A stretch of DNA of 18,326 bases from a bacterium (GTDB lineage Bacteria > Patescibacteriota > Saccharimonadia > Saccharimonadales > Saccharimonadaceae), in assembly GCA_030428585.1 (NCBI GenBank), contig JAUIDL010000008.1, forward strand, positions 1 through 18,326. The letters are read 5' to 3'. The stretch's first letter is position 1; each line of letters opens with the position of its first letter. The translations under genes were made by a program, and so were the position numbers. Below, in pieces: positions 1 through 6,517 of the stretch. The notes beneath the pieces are model-generated. The model ran no database searches. It saw only the letters and a program-made list of their open reading frames with translations, and was not told where the DNA came from.

Positions 1-1085
1 AGCTTGAGCAAGAAATGTATTCGATGGCAGGCTATGAATTTAACATCGGTAGCCCTGCCCAACTTTCAGAAGTGTTATTTACCAAACTACAACTCCCAAC
101 GACGGGTATTAAAAAAGGCAAGACTGTCTACAGTACCGGCCAAGCCGAGCTCGATAAGCTTCGTGGCCAACATCCAATTATTGAACTGATCGAGCAGACC
201 AGGGAGCTGGCAAAGCTCAAGAATACCTATACCGATGCGTTGCCAAAGCTCGCTGATGAACACAATCGATTACACACCACGTTTAACCAGGATGTTGCGG
301 CGACAGGACGACTGAGCAGCACCAGTCCGAACCTGCAGAACATTCCTATCAGGACTGATTTAGGCAAGAAGATTCGTGATGCCTTTATCGCTGATGGTGA
401 CAAGGTGCTGGTTAGCGCTGATTACTCGCAGTTCGAATTACGTTTGGCGGCAGTGCTGGCTGGTGATGAGAAGCTGATTAACGATTTTAACGGCAACGTC
501 GATATTCACACCAAGACCGCGAGCGAAGTCTACGGCATTCCAATGGACGATGTCACCAAGAACCAGCGTCGTGACGCCAAGGTAATTAATTTCGGCGTCC
601 TGTACGGTATGAGCCCACATGGCTTAGCGGCGAACACGGGTATGACATTTACGCAGGCACGCGATTTCATTGATCAGTATTTTGAACTTCGTGCGCCGAT
701 CCGAAAGTTTATTGACGACACGCTCGATAACGCCCGCAAGGAAGGCTACGTTGCAACTTATTACGGCCGCCGTCGTCCAACCCCAGACATTCACAGTAGC
801 AACTACATGGTCCGCAGCGCTGCGGAACGGGCCGCTGCTAATATGCCAATTCAGGGCACCGAGGCTGATCTGATGAAACGCGCCATGCTGGCGGTTGATG
901 AAAAACTGGGTGACCTGGGAGATCAAGTGCTACAGATTCACGATAGTATTTTGGTCGAATGTCCGGAAGAAAACGCCGATCAGGTAGCGAGTATTCTACA
1001 GGAGGTTATGGAATCGGTTGCACCCGAACTCGCCATCGCTCTCAAGGTCGATGTCACCACGGGCAAGACGTGGGGCGAGCTGTGA
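1..1085 (+). CDS. polA: DNA polymerase I, C-terminal polymerase domain (5' end outside window)
   Basis: Family A DNA polymerase, filling gaps and replacing RNA primers in replication and repair. The reading frame is open from the window edge (first whole codon at 3), so only the last 360 residues are seen, from the thumb onward; whether proofreading or 5' nuclease domains exist cannot be told. Three family A motifs are present: motif A DYSQFELR (about 420-445), motif B with R-x3-K-x3-F-G-x2-Y-G (about 567-610) and motif C QIHDSILVE (about 933-959). The O-helix Arg, Lys, Phe and Tyr are retained. One oddity: motif A has Phe where most Pol I enzymes have Ile (DYSQIELR). The TGA stop overlaps the GTG start of the next gene, so the two are probably translationally coupled. 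Head of a plus-strand run of replication and repair genes. Confidence 0.97.
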   Translation, partial: LEQEMYSMAGYEFNIGSPAQLSEVLFTKLQLPTTGIKKGKTVYSTGQAELDKLRGQHPIIELIEQTRELAKLKNTYTDALPKLADEHNRLHTTFNQDVAATGRLSSTSPNLQNIPIRTDLGKKIRDAFIADGDKVLVSADYSQFELRLAAVLAGDEKLINDFNGNVDIHTKTASEVYGIPMDDVTKNQRRDAKVINFGVLYGMSPHGLAANTGMTFTQARDFIDQYFELRAPIRKFIDDTLDNARKEGYVATYYGRRRPTPDIHSSNYMVRSAAERAAANMPIQGTEADLMKRAMLAVDEKLGDLGDQVLQIHDSILVECPEENADQVASILQEVMESVAPELAIALKVDVTTGKTWGEL

Positions 1086-1507
1086 TAAAGGCCGTTATCT
1101 TTGACTGTTTTGGGGTACTCGTCGACGTCATTTCAAACCGCCAATACGATGAAGTGATAAAGTATGTCGCGCATCTGCGTCGTCACTACAAAACTGCCAT
1201 GGTTAGTAATGTGTCGGGGCGGGCGACCCTTGATCGATTATTTGATGACGGACAACTCGATGAACTATTCGATCTTGTCGTGCCGTCAGGGGATGTTGGC
1301 TACGAAAAACCTCAAGCCGAGATTTTTCAACTGACCGCCGAAAAATTGGGAGTGAAGCCCAAGGAATGCTTATTTATTGATGATATCCAGCGATTTTGTG
1401 ATGCCGCGGCCGACGTTGGGATGCAAACAGTGACATTTTACGATAGACACGCGTCGCTAGGTGACATCAAAAAAGCATTGGGAGAGACGAGTGCAGATCA
1501 GAATTAA
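1082..1507 (+). CDS. Small HAD-like hydrolase lacking a cap domain
   Basis: Haloacid dehalogenase superfamily protein, 141 aa, starting at a GTG that overlaps the polA stop (GTGA). Superfamily motifs: motif I FDCFGVL with nucleophile Asp8; motif II VSN (Ser42); motif III Lys76 in YEKP; motif IV FIDD (Asp100, Asp101). Members usually carry a 60-90 residue cap after motif I. Here only about 25 residues separate motif I from motif II, so the helical C1 cap is missing. The usual second motif I Asp (general acid/base of phosphatases) is Phe10, somewhat like the FDFGGVL type of epoxide-hydrolase-N-like members. Phosphatase activity is therefore doubtful; a phosphotransfer or binding role is possible. 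Substrate unknown. The 3' end overlaps dut by 17 nt, and its placement between polA and dut hints at nucleotide metabolism, but that is inference. Confidence 0.85.
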   Translation: MIKAVIFDCFGVLVDVISNRQYDEVIKYVAHLRRHYKTAMVSNVSGRATLDRLFDDGQLDELFDLVVPSGDVGYEKPQAEIFQLTAEKLGVKPKECLFIDDIQRFCDAAADVGMQTVTFYDRHASLGDIKKALGETSADQN

Positions 1508-1937
1508 GAAACTCAAACCAACCGCCGTATTACCCGAGTATCAAACTGAACAAGCTGCCGCGATGGACGTTCACGCGTGTATTGATGAGCCTATCACGCT
1601 GCGACCAATGGAGCGACGAGCGATTCCGTCGGGGCTCGCATTTGAAATGCCCGAAGGTACCGAAATGCAGGTTCGCGCACGCAGTGGCCTGAGCATTAAG
1701 CACGGCGTGACGATGGTGAATGGTGTAGGAACAATCGATGCCGACTATCGTGGTGAATTGGCTGCGCTGATGATCAACCTTGGACAGGAACCATTTACGA
1801 TTGAACCAGGGATGCGTATTTGCCAGATTCTGATTGCAAGGTATGAGCCGGTGCAGTGGCAACAGGTCGATGAAATCAACGAGAGTGGTCGTGGTTCTGG
1901 CGGCTTTGGTAGCACCGGCATTGACAACAAAGCCTAA
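1491..1937 (+). CDS. dut: dUTP diphosphatase (dUTPase)
   Basis: Trimeric dUTPase hydrolysing dUTP to dUMP and pyrophosphate, keeping uracil out of DNA and supplying dUMP. All five family motifs are present in the 148-aa product: motif 1 AAAMDVHA (22-29), motif 2 RSGLSIK (64-70), motif 3 GTIDADYRGE (80-89, with Asp83 and Tyr86), motif 4 RICQILIAR (109-117) and the Gly-rich motif 5 RGSGGFGSTG (134-143) that closes over the substrate. I chose the GTG at 1491, preceded by GGAGAG, because the protein then begins MQIRIKKL as homologues do; a GTG at 1461 would add ten unrelated residues. It overlaps the HAD-like gene by 17 nt. A uracil-DNA glycosylase lies later in the window, so both prevention and repair of uracil in DNA are encoded here. 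Confidence 0.96.
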   Translation: MQIRIKKLKPTAVLPEYQTEQAAAMDVHACIDEPITLRPMERRAIPSGLAFEMPEGTEMQVRARSGLSIKHGVTMVNGVGTIDADYRGELAALMINLGQEPFTIEPGMRICQILIARYEPVQWQQVDEINESGRGSGGFGSTGIDNKA

Positions 1938-1955
1938 AACTACTAAGGTTATCTT

Positions 1956-2555
1956 ATGGTAAGCTATCGCACGCAACGGGTTCTGCCGTACATTCTCGTC
2001 GTCCTTATTGTCATCATTGGTGTGGTGGCGCTGGTTTCCTTTGCTCGAGCTATCTTTTTCCCAAGCTCAGGCACGCCCGAAACCGTCGATGTGAGTCGCG
2101 AGGCACTACTCAATACCTCAATAGGTCATAGTGTCAGTATGACCGTCCGTGGTCCAATCGTCGCTGACGAAGAGTTTCACTCGTTCAACATCACGATTTC
2201 ACCGACATCTCGTACACTGACAACGTATTCAGGCTACCTTGATCGTATCGTCGATCGAGTTCGGCTCGGCAATAACGTCGCCGCCTACGAACAATTTGTG
2301 TATGCGCTCGATCGGGCCAATCTCGCCAAAGGCACCGAGCCAGCCGGTCCGAAGAACGATGTACGGGGAATCTGCGCCACAGGCCGTCTCTATGAGTACG
2401 ATATTTTAGAGGATAACCAATCCGTCAAATGGCTCTGGACTTCAACGTGCCGCGGTTCTCAAGGCTCATTGCAAGCCAGTGCCGATCAACTGGGTGAATT
2501 ATTCTACAACCAGATTCCTGACGCAAACGACGTAATTCGCGAAATAGATTTGTAG
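1956..2555 (+). CDS. Single-TM membrane-anchored protein of unknown function
   Basis: A 199-aa protein I do not recognise. Residues about 10-35 form one strongly hydrophobic helix after a basic N-terminus (R6, R8), without a lipobox or an obvious cleavage site, so a signal anchor with the remaining roughly 160 residues outside the membrane is likely. That part is mixed alpha/beta in look and contains exactly two cysteines (in GICATG and STCRG), which could form a disulfide outside the cell. The gene lies 18 nt after dut and ends 3 nt before mutM, so it is probably cotranscribed with DNA repair genes, though nothing in its sequence suggests a DNA role. The ATG follows AAGGTTATCTT, a modest SD. 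Confidence 0.8.
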   Translation: MVSYRTQRVLPYILVVLIVIIGVVALVSFARAIFFPSSGTPETVDVSREALLNTSIGHSVSMTVRGPIVADEEFHSFNITISPTSRTLTTYSGYLDRIVDRVRLGNNVAAYEQFVYALDRANLAKGTEPAGPKNDVRGICATGRLYEYDILEDNQSVKWLWTSTCRGSQGSLQASADQLGELFYNQIPDANDVIREIDL

Positions 2556-2558
2556 CCG

Positions 2559-3428
2559 ATGCCAGAATTACCAGAAGTCGAAACAGTTCGACGGGGTCTG
2601 GCCGGTTTAATTATTGGCAAAACGGTTTCGGCTGAAACCCATGATACTGAAAAAGGCTTTCCGAATGCACCTAGTGACGTCAAGAAGTTTTTGATTGGTG
2701 CGGAAATTACTGACATTCGGCGTCGTGCCAAAGTCTTGCTAATTGATTTGTCGACTAGCTATTCGTTAATGATTCATCTAAAAATGACGGGGCAACTGGT
2801 GTATGAGGATCCCCAGACGCGCTTTGGGGCAGGGCATCCGAATGATAGCCTGGTCGGCACATTACCAGATAAAAGCACGCGGGTGAGTCTGACCTTTACT
2901 GACGGAGCAAAACTGTACTTTAACGATCAACGGAAGTTTGGGTGGATGCGACTTTTGCCGACTATCGAAATTCCGAACATTAATTTTATGCAGAAGGTCG
3001 GACCTGAACCCCTCGAAGCAGACTTCACCGCTAAAGCCTTCGCTGAACGATTTACCCGCCGAGCTAAAAGTCCAATCAAAGCTGCCTTACTCGATCAAAC
3101 AGTCGTTGCCGGCATCGGTAATATCTATGCCGATGAAGCACTGTGGGGTGCTCGGATTCATCCAAAAATGCTGGTCAAAGATTTGACACAGGCAGATTTC
3201 ACTAACATCTACCGAGAAGTTCGCGCAGTGATGACCCTCGCTATCGAAAAAGGCGGCTCTTCAAACAGTACGTACGTTAACGCCGAAGGCAAGAAGGGGA
3301 GTTACATGGATTTTGCTCGTGTCTTTCGTCGTGATGGCTTGGCGTGTCCTCGTTGCGGGACGACGATCGAGAAATTACGCGTGGCCGGTCGTGGTACCCA
3401 CATCTGTCCTGTCTGTCAGGTGGTATAA
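2559..3428 (+). CDS. mutM: Formamidopyrimidine-DNA glycosylase (Fpg/MutM)
   Basis: Base excision repair enzyme removing 8-oxoguanine and formamidopyrimidines, with beta/delta-elimination lyase activity. The N-terminus MPELPEVE gives the catalytic Pro2 (Schiff-base nucleophile after Met removal) and Glu3. Lys58 in RRAKVLL matches the conserved Lys57 of E. coli. FNDQRKFGW (about 121-129) is the minor-groove probe region, and the C-terminal zinc finger has C263-x2-C266 and C283-x2-C286 with Arg278 between them, matching the catalytic-site Arg of the family. At 289 aa it is about 20 longer than E. coli Fpg; the extra length is largely a loop near residues 85-107 (FGAGHPNDSL region). It sits 3 nt after the TM protein and 9 nt before holA. 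Confidence 0.97.
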   Translation: MPELPEVETVRRGLAGLIIGKTVSAETHDTEKGFPNAPSDVKKFLIGAEITDIRRRAKVLLIDLSTSYSLMIHLKMTGQLVYEDPQTRFGAGHPNDSLVGTLPDKSTRVSLTFTDGAKLYFNDQRKFGWMRLLPTIEIPNINFMQKVGPEPLEADFTAKAFAERFTRRAKSPIKAALLDQTVVAGIGNIYADEALWGARIHPKMLVKDLTQADFTNIYREVRAVMTLAIEKGGSSNSTYVNAEGKKGSYMDFARVFRRDGLACPRCGTTIEKLRVAGRGTHICPVCQVV

Positions 3429-3429
3429 T
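3424..3429 (+). promoter_or_regulatory. Possible -10 box for holA inside the end of mutM
   Basis: A perfect TATAAT overlaps the last mutM codons, 8 nt before the holA ATG. Transcription from it would begin at or next to that ATG and give a leaderless message. No convincing -35 is seen 16-18 nt upstream. The box also lies in the loop of a short inverted repeat (GTGGT at 3420-3424, ACCAC at 3431-3435), so the match may be accidental. The repeated occurrence of this spacing elsewhere in the window is the main reason to list it. Confidence 0.35.
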
Positions 3430-3437
3430 AACCACTG

Positions 3438-4334
3438 ATGATTACCGTTTTGGCCGGAGAAAATAGTTTTGCGTTGCAACAGACACTCAGTGAACTGGTG
3501 GGGGCGTTTGACGGGCCGGTTGAACGGGTTGATGGCGCTAACCTCGAAGCTCATCGGCTGGCCGATTTGTTTACGGGCGTGTCACTCTTTGCACCGCGAC
3601 AATTGGTGGTGATCCAGGATTTATCCCAAAACGCGGAACTGTGGTCGCAGTTGCCATCGTGGCTTGAACGGACAGGTGAGGATGCGTCAATTGTGCTCAT
3701 TGAGCCGACATTGGACAAGCGAACGACCGTCTATAAAACCTTACAAAAAGCCGCAACGATTCAAACGCACCCGATGTGGACCGAAAAAGACCGTCCGACA
3801 GCAGTCGCGTGGGTGATAGACCAGGCAAAGCAAGCCGATGTCGCACTTGACCGAACGTTAGCAACCCGTGTGGTGGAACGGGCTGGTCTCGACCAATGGG
3901 CATTAGCGCAGGCGGTCGAAAAACTGGCACTGCTAGACGACATCACGCTTGAAACGATTGATGATACTATCGATGGCGACGAAATCGCCAACGTGTTCCA
4001 ACTGCTGGACCTGGCACTCGATGGCAACCGAAAGAAGGTTAGCGACATGTTGAGCGTCCTCGAGCTGCAAGAAGATCCGTATCGTCTGTTCGGGTTGTTG
4101 TCAGGTCAGGTGATGCAGTTAGCGGCTGTTGCGACGGCGAAATCTGACGACACGCCAGCCAAGGATTTTGCGATTCCACCATTTGTTGTCTCGCGCCTAC
4201 AGCGACATGCCAAGAAACTCGGTCGCTCGGGAGTTGCTGGGGTTGTGACGAAATTCGCGGCGGCCGATGCCGATCTAAAATCATCTCGCGGCACACCGTG
4301 GCTCGTCATAGAAAAAACTTTGCTTTCATTATAA
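3438..4334 (+). CDS. holA: DNA polymerase III delta subunit
   Basis: Clamp-loader delta subunit, which opens the beta sliding clamp in the DnaX complex. The 298-aa protein begins MITVLAGENSFAL, the beta strand and loop typical of HolA (usually YLFYGEDxFL). RQLVVIQDL (about 55-63) follows in domain I, and a helical C-terminal collar domain spans about 205-298 (NVFQLLDLAL and the following helices). No Walker motif is present, as expected for delta. Sequence conservation in this family is low, so the call rests on length, the N-terminal pattern and the NVFQLLDLALDG-type segment. It is the last gene of the plus-strand replication/repair run, with a strong hairpin straight after its stop. Confidence 0.88.
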   Translation: MITVLAGENSFALQQTLSELVGAFDGPVERVDGANLEAHRLADLFTGVSLFAPRQLVVIQDLSQNAELWSQLPSWLERTGEDASIVLIEPTLDKRTTVYKTLQKAATIQTHPMWTEKDRPTAVAWVIDQAKQADVALDRTLATRVVERAGLDQWALAQAVEKLALLDDITLETIDDTIDGDEIANVFQLLDLALDGNRKKVSDMLSVLELQEDPYRLFGLLSGQVMQLAAVATAKSDDTPAKDFAIPPFVVSRLQRHAKKLGRSGVAGVVTKFAAADADLKSSRGTPWLVIEKTLLSL

Positions 4335-4362
4335 AACCCCGCCGAGATAGCGGGGTTTTGTG
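4333..4362. terminator. Bidirectional intrinsic terminator between holA and rpsT
   Basis: Perfect 10-bp inverted repeat: AAAACCCCGC (4333-4342) and GCGGGGTTTT (4350-4359) with a 7-nt loop. It has a T-run on the plus strand and the mirrored A-run gives one on the minus strand. It starts within the holA stop codon and lies 16 nt beyond the rpsT stop on the other strand, so it can serve both convergent genes. Confidence 0.9.
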
Positions 4363-4377
4363 ATTAGCTTAGCAGAC

Positions 4378-4755
4378 TTATTTCTTAGCAGCAGGTTTTT
4401 TGGCTGGAGCTTTTTTAGCAGCAGGTTTTTTGGCAGCGGCTGGTTTCGCAGTAGTAGTCTTTGGCTTCGCAGCGGTTGCTTTAGGAGCGGCCTTCTTTGC
4501 AGGCGCTAGTTTGACGCTAGCGTCTTTGGCAACCTTAGCAAGGTGAGCCTTGCGGCGGGCAGCGGTGTTTTTGTTCAACAAGTTTTTCTTGACGGCGGTG
4601 TCGATTTCGCTCTGGGCTTTCGCAAGCGTCGCCGCAGTTGGCTTCGCGATAAATGCTTTGGTCGCTTCTTTGACATCGCGCTTAATACCGACATTGCGGT
4701 CACGACGTTTAACGGTTTGTTTTGCGCGCTTGATAGCGGATTTGATGATTGGCAT
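4378..4755 (-). CDS. rpsT: 30S ribosomal protein S20 with a long Lys/Ala/Pro tail
   Basis: Ribosomal protein S20, binding 16S rRNA early in 30S assembly. Residues 1-85 match the family: MPIIKSAIKRAKQTVKRRDRN at the start and the helical segment NKNTAARRKAHLAK near residues 61-74. The protein is 125 aa instead of about 87. Residues from about 85 are a low-complexity tail of AKKA, AAKP and PAKK units resembling histone H1 or bacterial DNA/RNA-binding tails. The ATG is preceded by AAAGGA at normal spacing, a clear SD, in contrast to the leaderless-looking genes in this window. Monocistronic: own promoter upstream and terminator downstream. Confidence 0.96.
   Translation of the reverse strand: MPIIKSAIKRAKQTVKRRDRNVGIKRDVKEATKAFIAKPTAATLAKAQSEIDTAVKKNLLNKNTAARRKAHLAKVAKDASVKLAPAKKAAPKATAAKPKTTTAKPAAAKKPAAKKAPAKKPAAKK
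4385..4434. repeat. Tandem coding repeat in the S20 tail
   Basis: A 20-nt unit, TTAGCAGCAGGTTTTTTGGC, occurs at 4385-4404 and 4415-4434, a 30-nt period. It encodes part of the Ala/Lys/Pro tail of S20 in frame, so it is a coding microrepeat that could expand or contract in steps of whole codons. It is not a mobile or CRISPR element. Confidence 0.8.
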
Positions 4756-4799
4756 GAAGTTCCTTTACCTCTTTAACTGCTGTATCTAGTCAAAGGGTG

Positions 4800-4828
4800 A
4801 TTATAGAGGAAAACCCGATAAAAGTAAA
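4800..4828 (-). promoter_or_regulatory. Promoter of rpsT
   Basis: On the minus strand, -35 TTTACT (4828-4823), a 17-nt spacer and a perfect -10 TATAAT (4805-4800). The inferred start near 4793 gives a leader of about 38 nt carrying the SD. Confidence 0.8.
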
Positions 4829-4855
4829 GGGGTGGAGCAAACCCGGCCCAGGTAA

Positions 4856-4884
4856 TTGCCACAAGCGGGATGTCGGTATATAAT
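4856..4884 (+). promoter_or_regulatory. Promoter of the pilin-propeller gene, leaderless type
   Basis: -35 TTGCCA (4856-4861), 17-nt spacer, perfect -10 TATAAT (4879-4884). Only 7 nt separate the -10 from the ATG at 4892, so transcription should start at about the A of the start codon. No SD is present. Confidence 0.78.
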
Positions 4885-4891
4885 TTAACCC

Positions 4892-6439
4892 ATGAATCGG
4901 GTCAAGCAGCTGCAGCATGCTTTAAAAACGGATGAAACCGCTGGTTTTACTATCGTCGAACTCGCTGTAGTGATTGTAGTTATTGCTATTCTGGCTGCAC
5001 TGACGATTGTTGGCTATAACGGTATTACCATTCGAGCGAACGAGGCGAGTGCACAGCTAGACGCGCGACAGGTTGCGCAAACTCTGACGACACGAAAAGA
5101 CACCGACGGCTTTTTCCCAGCAAACTGTGTTGATACAGACATCCAAGTCAGTGCCGAGAATACCCTCGACTGTAATATTGCTGCTGATGGCAATAATTTT
5201 TGTGTTCAGATTTCGAACGGATCAATTTCGTATTATGCCACCAACGAAGACGCATCTCCAGTATCCGGTACCTGTAGTGGCATAATAGGCATCGCGCCTG
5301 GGGGAGATGTCACCGATGTCGACGCGGCCATTAACCATACCTGTGCTATTGCTGGGGGCAGAGCTTACTGTTGGGGCAATGGTGCTTCGGGAGAACTTGG
5401 CACTGGCTCAACATTAACAAGAGTGACACCAACAGCCGTCGATACATCCGGCGTTCTATCAGGAAAAACAATGAAATCGATCTCAACAGGCTGGTCGAAT
5501 ACATGCGCCGTTTCGACCGATAATAATATTTACTGTTGGGGATACGGACCAAATGGGTTGTTGGGTAATAATGGAACTGCTTCTAGTTCTATACCAGTTG
5601 CTGTCGACATGACCGCCTTTGGCGGGCGAGAGATCGACGATGTACAGGTTGCGACATGGGATGTCTGTGCGCTGGCCGAAGGTGATGTCTTTTGCTGGGG
5701 CCAGAACTCAAACTTCGGTATTGCCTCGCCACCATCACAATCATTGGTGCCAATCAAGGTCAGTGATTCAGGTGATATGGCCGGTAAAGTTGTCACACAG
5801 ATTGCCATGGACGGCTACTGGGGGCCAAACTGTTGGTTAACGACCGAAAATCAGATGTACTGCTTTGGCTATAACGGAACCGGTGGCGTTGGTAATGGAA
5901 CCACGACGTCGCCAGTATGGACACCACAGGCGGTTGATCAAACTGGCGTGCTTGCGGGCAAGACTATTACTGATATGAGTACGTATGAATATGCCACCTG
6001 TGCAGTGGCGAGCGGAGAGGCCTTTTGTTGGGGTGGAAACGGTAATGGACAGATTGGTGACGGGACCACTGTCGACAAGCTGTACCCAACCGCCACAGAT
6101 ACCTCCGGCGTCCTGAACGGAAAAACGGTGACCAGAATCGTGTCCGGTGACTACCACACCTGTGCGATTGCTGATGAAGAATTGTACTGTTGGGGTGATA
6201 ACGCCTGGGGACAACTCGGTAACAACTCGACGACCGATGTGTATTCTCCAATCAAAATAAATACTCCAGGTAATCTGGCAAACATTACTGTCGATGATAT
6301 CGCCACAGGATACGGCCACCTTTGTGCTATTGGTCAAGGTCTCCTTTATTGCTGGGGATCGAACAGCATCGGACAGATAGGCAATGGGTCTGCTGCTGAT
6401 GCGCGTGAGCCTGTCCTGATTTCCATGCCAAGCTCGTAG
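4892..6439 (+). CDS. Type IV pilin-like protein with seven-bladed RCC1-like propeller
   Basis: A 515-aa surface protein. Residues 1-18 are a prepilin leader ending in Gly18; GFTIVELAVVIVVIAILAAL (18-37) is the class III/N-methylation motif with Glu23 at +5, so prepilin peptidase should cut before Phe19 and the helix should assemble into a pilus or stay membrane-anchored. Residues about 40-130 resemble a short globular pilin part with four cysteines (79, 94, 104, 128). From about 140 come seven RCC1-type repeats of 54-56 residues. Each has a Cys pair 9-10 apart around the segment C-A-x(6-7)-[YF]-C-[WF]-G (Cys 151/160, 205/215, 259/268, 314/324, 370/379, 424/433, 478/487), and most continue into N-x2-G-x-[LIV]-G. 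Seven units fit a closed beta-propeller. A minor pilin carrying an adhesive tip domain is the best reading (inference); the ligand is unknown. Monocistronic with its own promoter. Confidence 0.88.
   Translation: MNRVKQLQHALKTDETAGFTIVELAVVIVVIAILAALTIVGYNGITIRANEASAQLDARQVAQTLTTRKDTDGFFPANCVDTDIQVSAENTLDCNIAADGNNFCVQISNGSISYYATNEDASPVSGTCSGIIGIAPGGDVTDVDAAINHTCAIAGGRAYCWGNGASGELGTGSTLTRVTPTAVDTSGVLSGKTMKSISTGWSNTCAVSTDNNIYCWGYGPNGLLGNNGTASSSIPVAVDMTAFGGREIDDVQVATWDVCALAEGDVFCWGQNSNFGIASPPSQSLVPIKVSDSGDMAGKVVTQIAMDGYWGPNCWLTTENQMYCFGYNGTGGVGNGTTTSPVWTPQAVDQTGVLAGKTITDMSTYEYATCAVASGEAFCWGGNGNGQIGDGTTVDKLYPTATDTSGVLNGKTVTRIVSGDYHTCAIADEELYCWGDNAWGQLGNNSTTDVYSPIKINTPGNLANITVDDIATGYGHLCAIGQGLLYCWGSNSIGQIGNGSAADAREPVLISMPSS
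5300..6420 (+). repeat. Seven RCC1-like coding repeats
   Basis: Seven divergent in-frame units of about 162 nt, each encoding a Cys-x8-9-Cys-Trp/Phe-Gly core. Six of the seven have CWG and the fourth has CFG. Several linkers share a segment like DTSGVLSGKT (about residues 184-193, 350-358 and 403-412). Divergence at the DNA level suggests an old duplication rather than a recent expansion. Confidence 0.85.
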
Positions 6440-6448
6440 ACACTTTTG

Positions 6449-6517
6449 TTGACGTTATCAAAAAGGTTATGGTATAGTTAAGCCAAACCATCCAAAAATA
6501 AAAAAACCACCCAAAAA
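6449..6517 (+). promoter_or_regulatory. Promoter and SD-less A/C-rich leader of the DHH-like gene
   Basis: -35 TTGACG (6449-6454), 18-nt spacer, -10 TATAGT (6473-6478), inferred start near 6485. The leader from there to the ATG at 6518 contains only A, C and a few T; it has no G and so no SD, and it cannot form G-C pairs. Initiation probably relies on an unstructured leader. Confidence 0.7.

Noticed and set aside
5300..6420. Regular spacing of similar segments, as in a CRISPR array or satellite
   Set aside because: The units are divergent in DNA, in frame and about 162 nt long; they are protein-level RCC1-like repeats.
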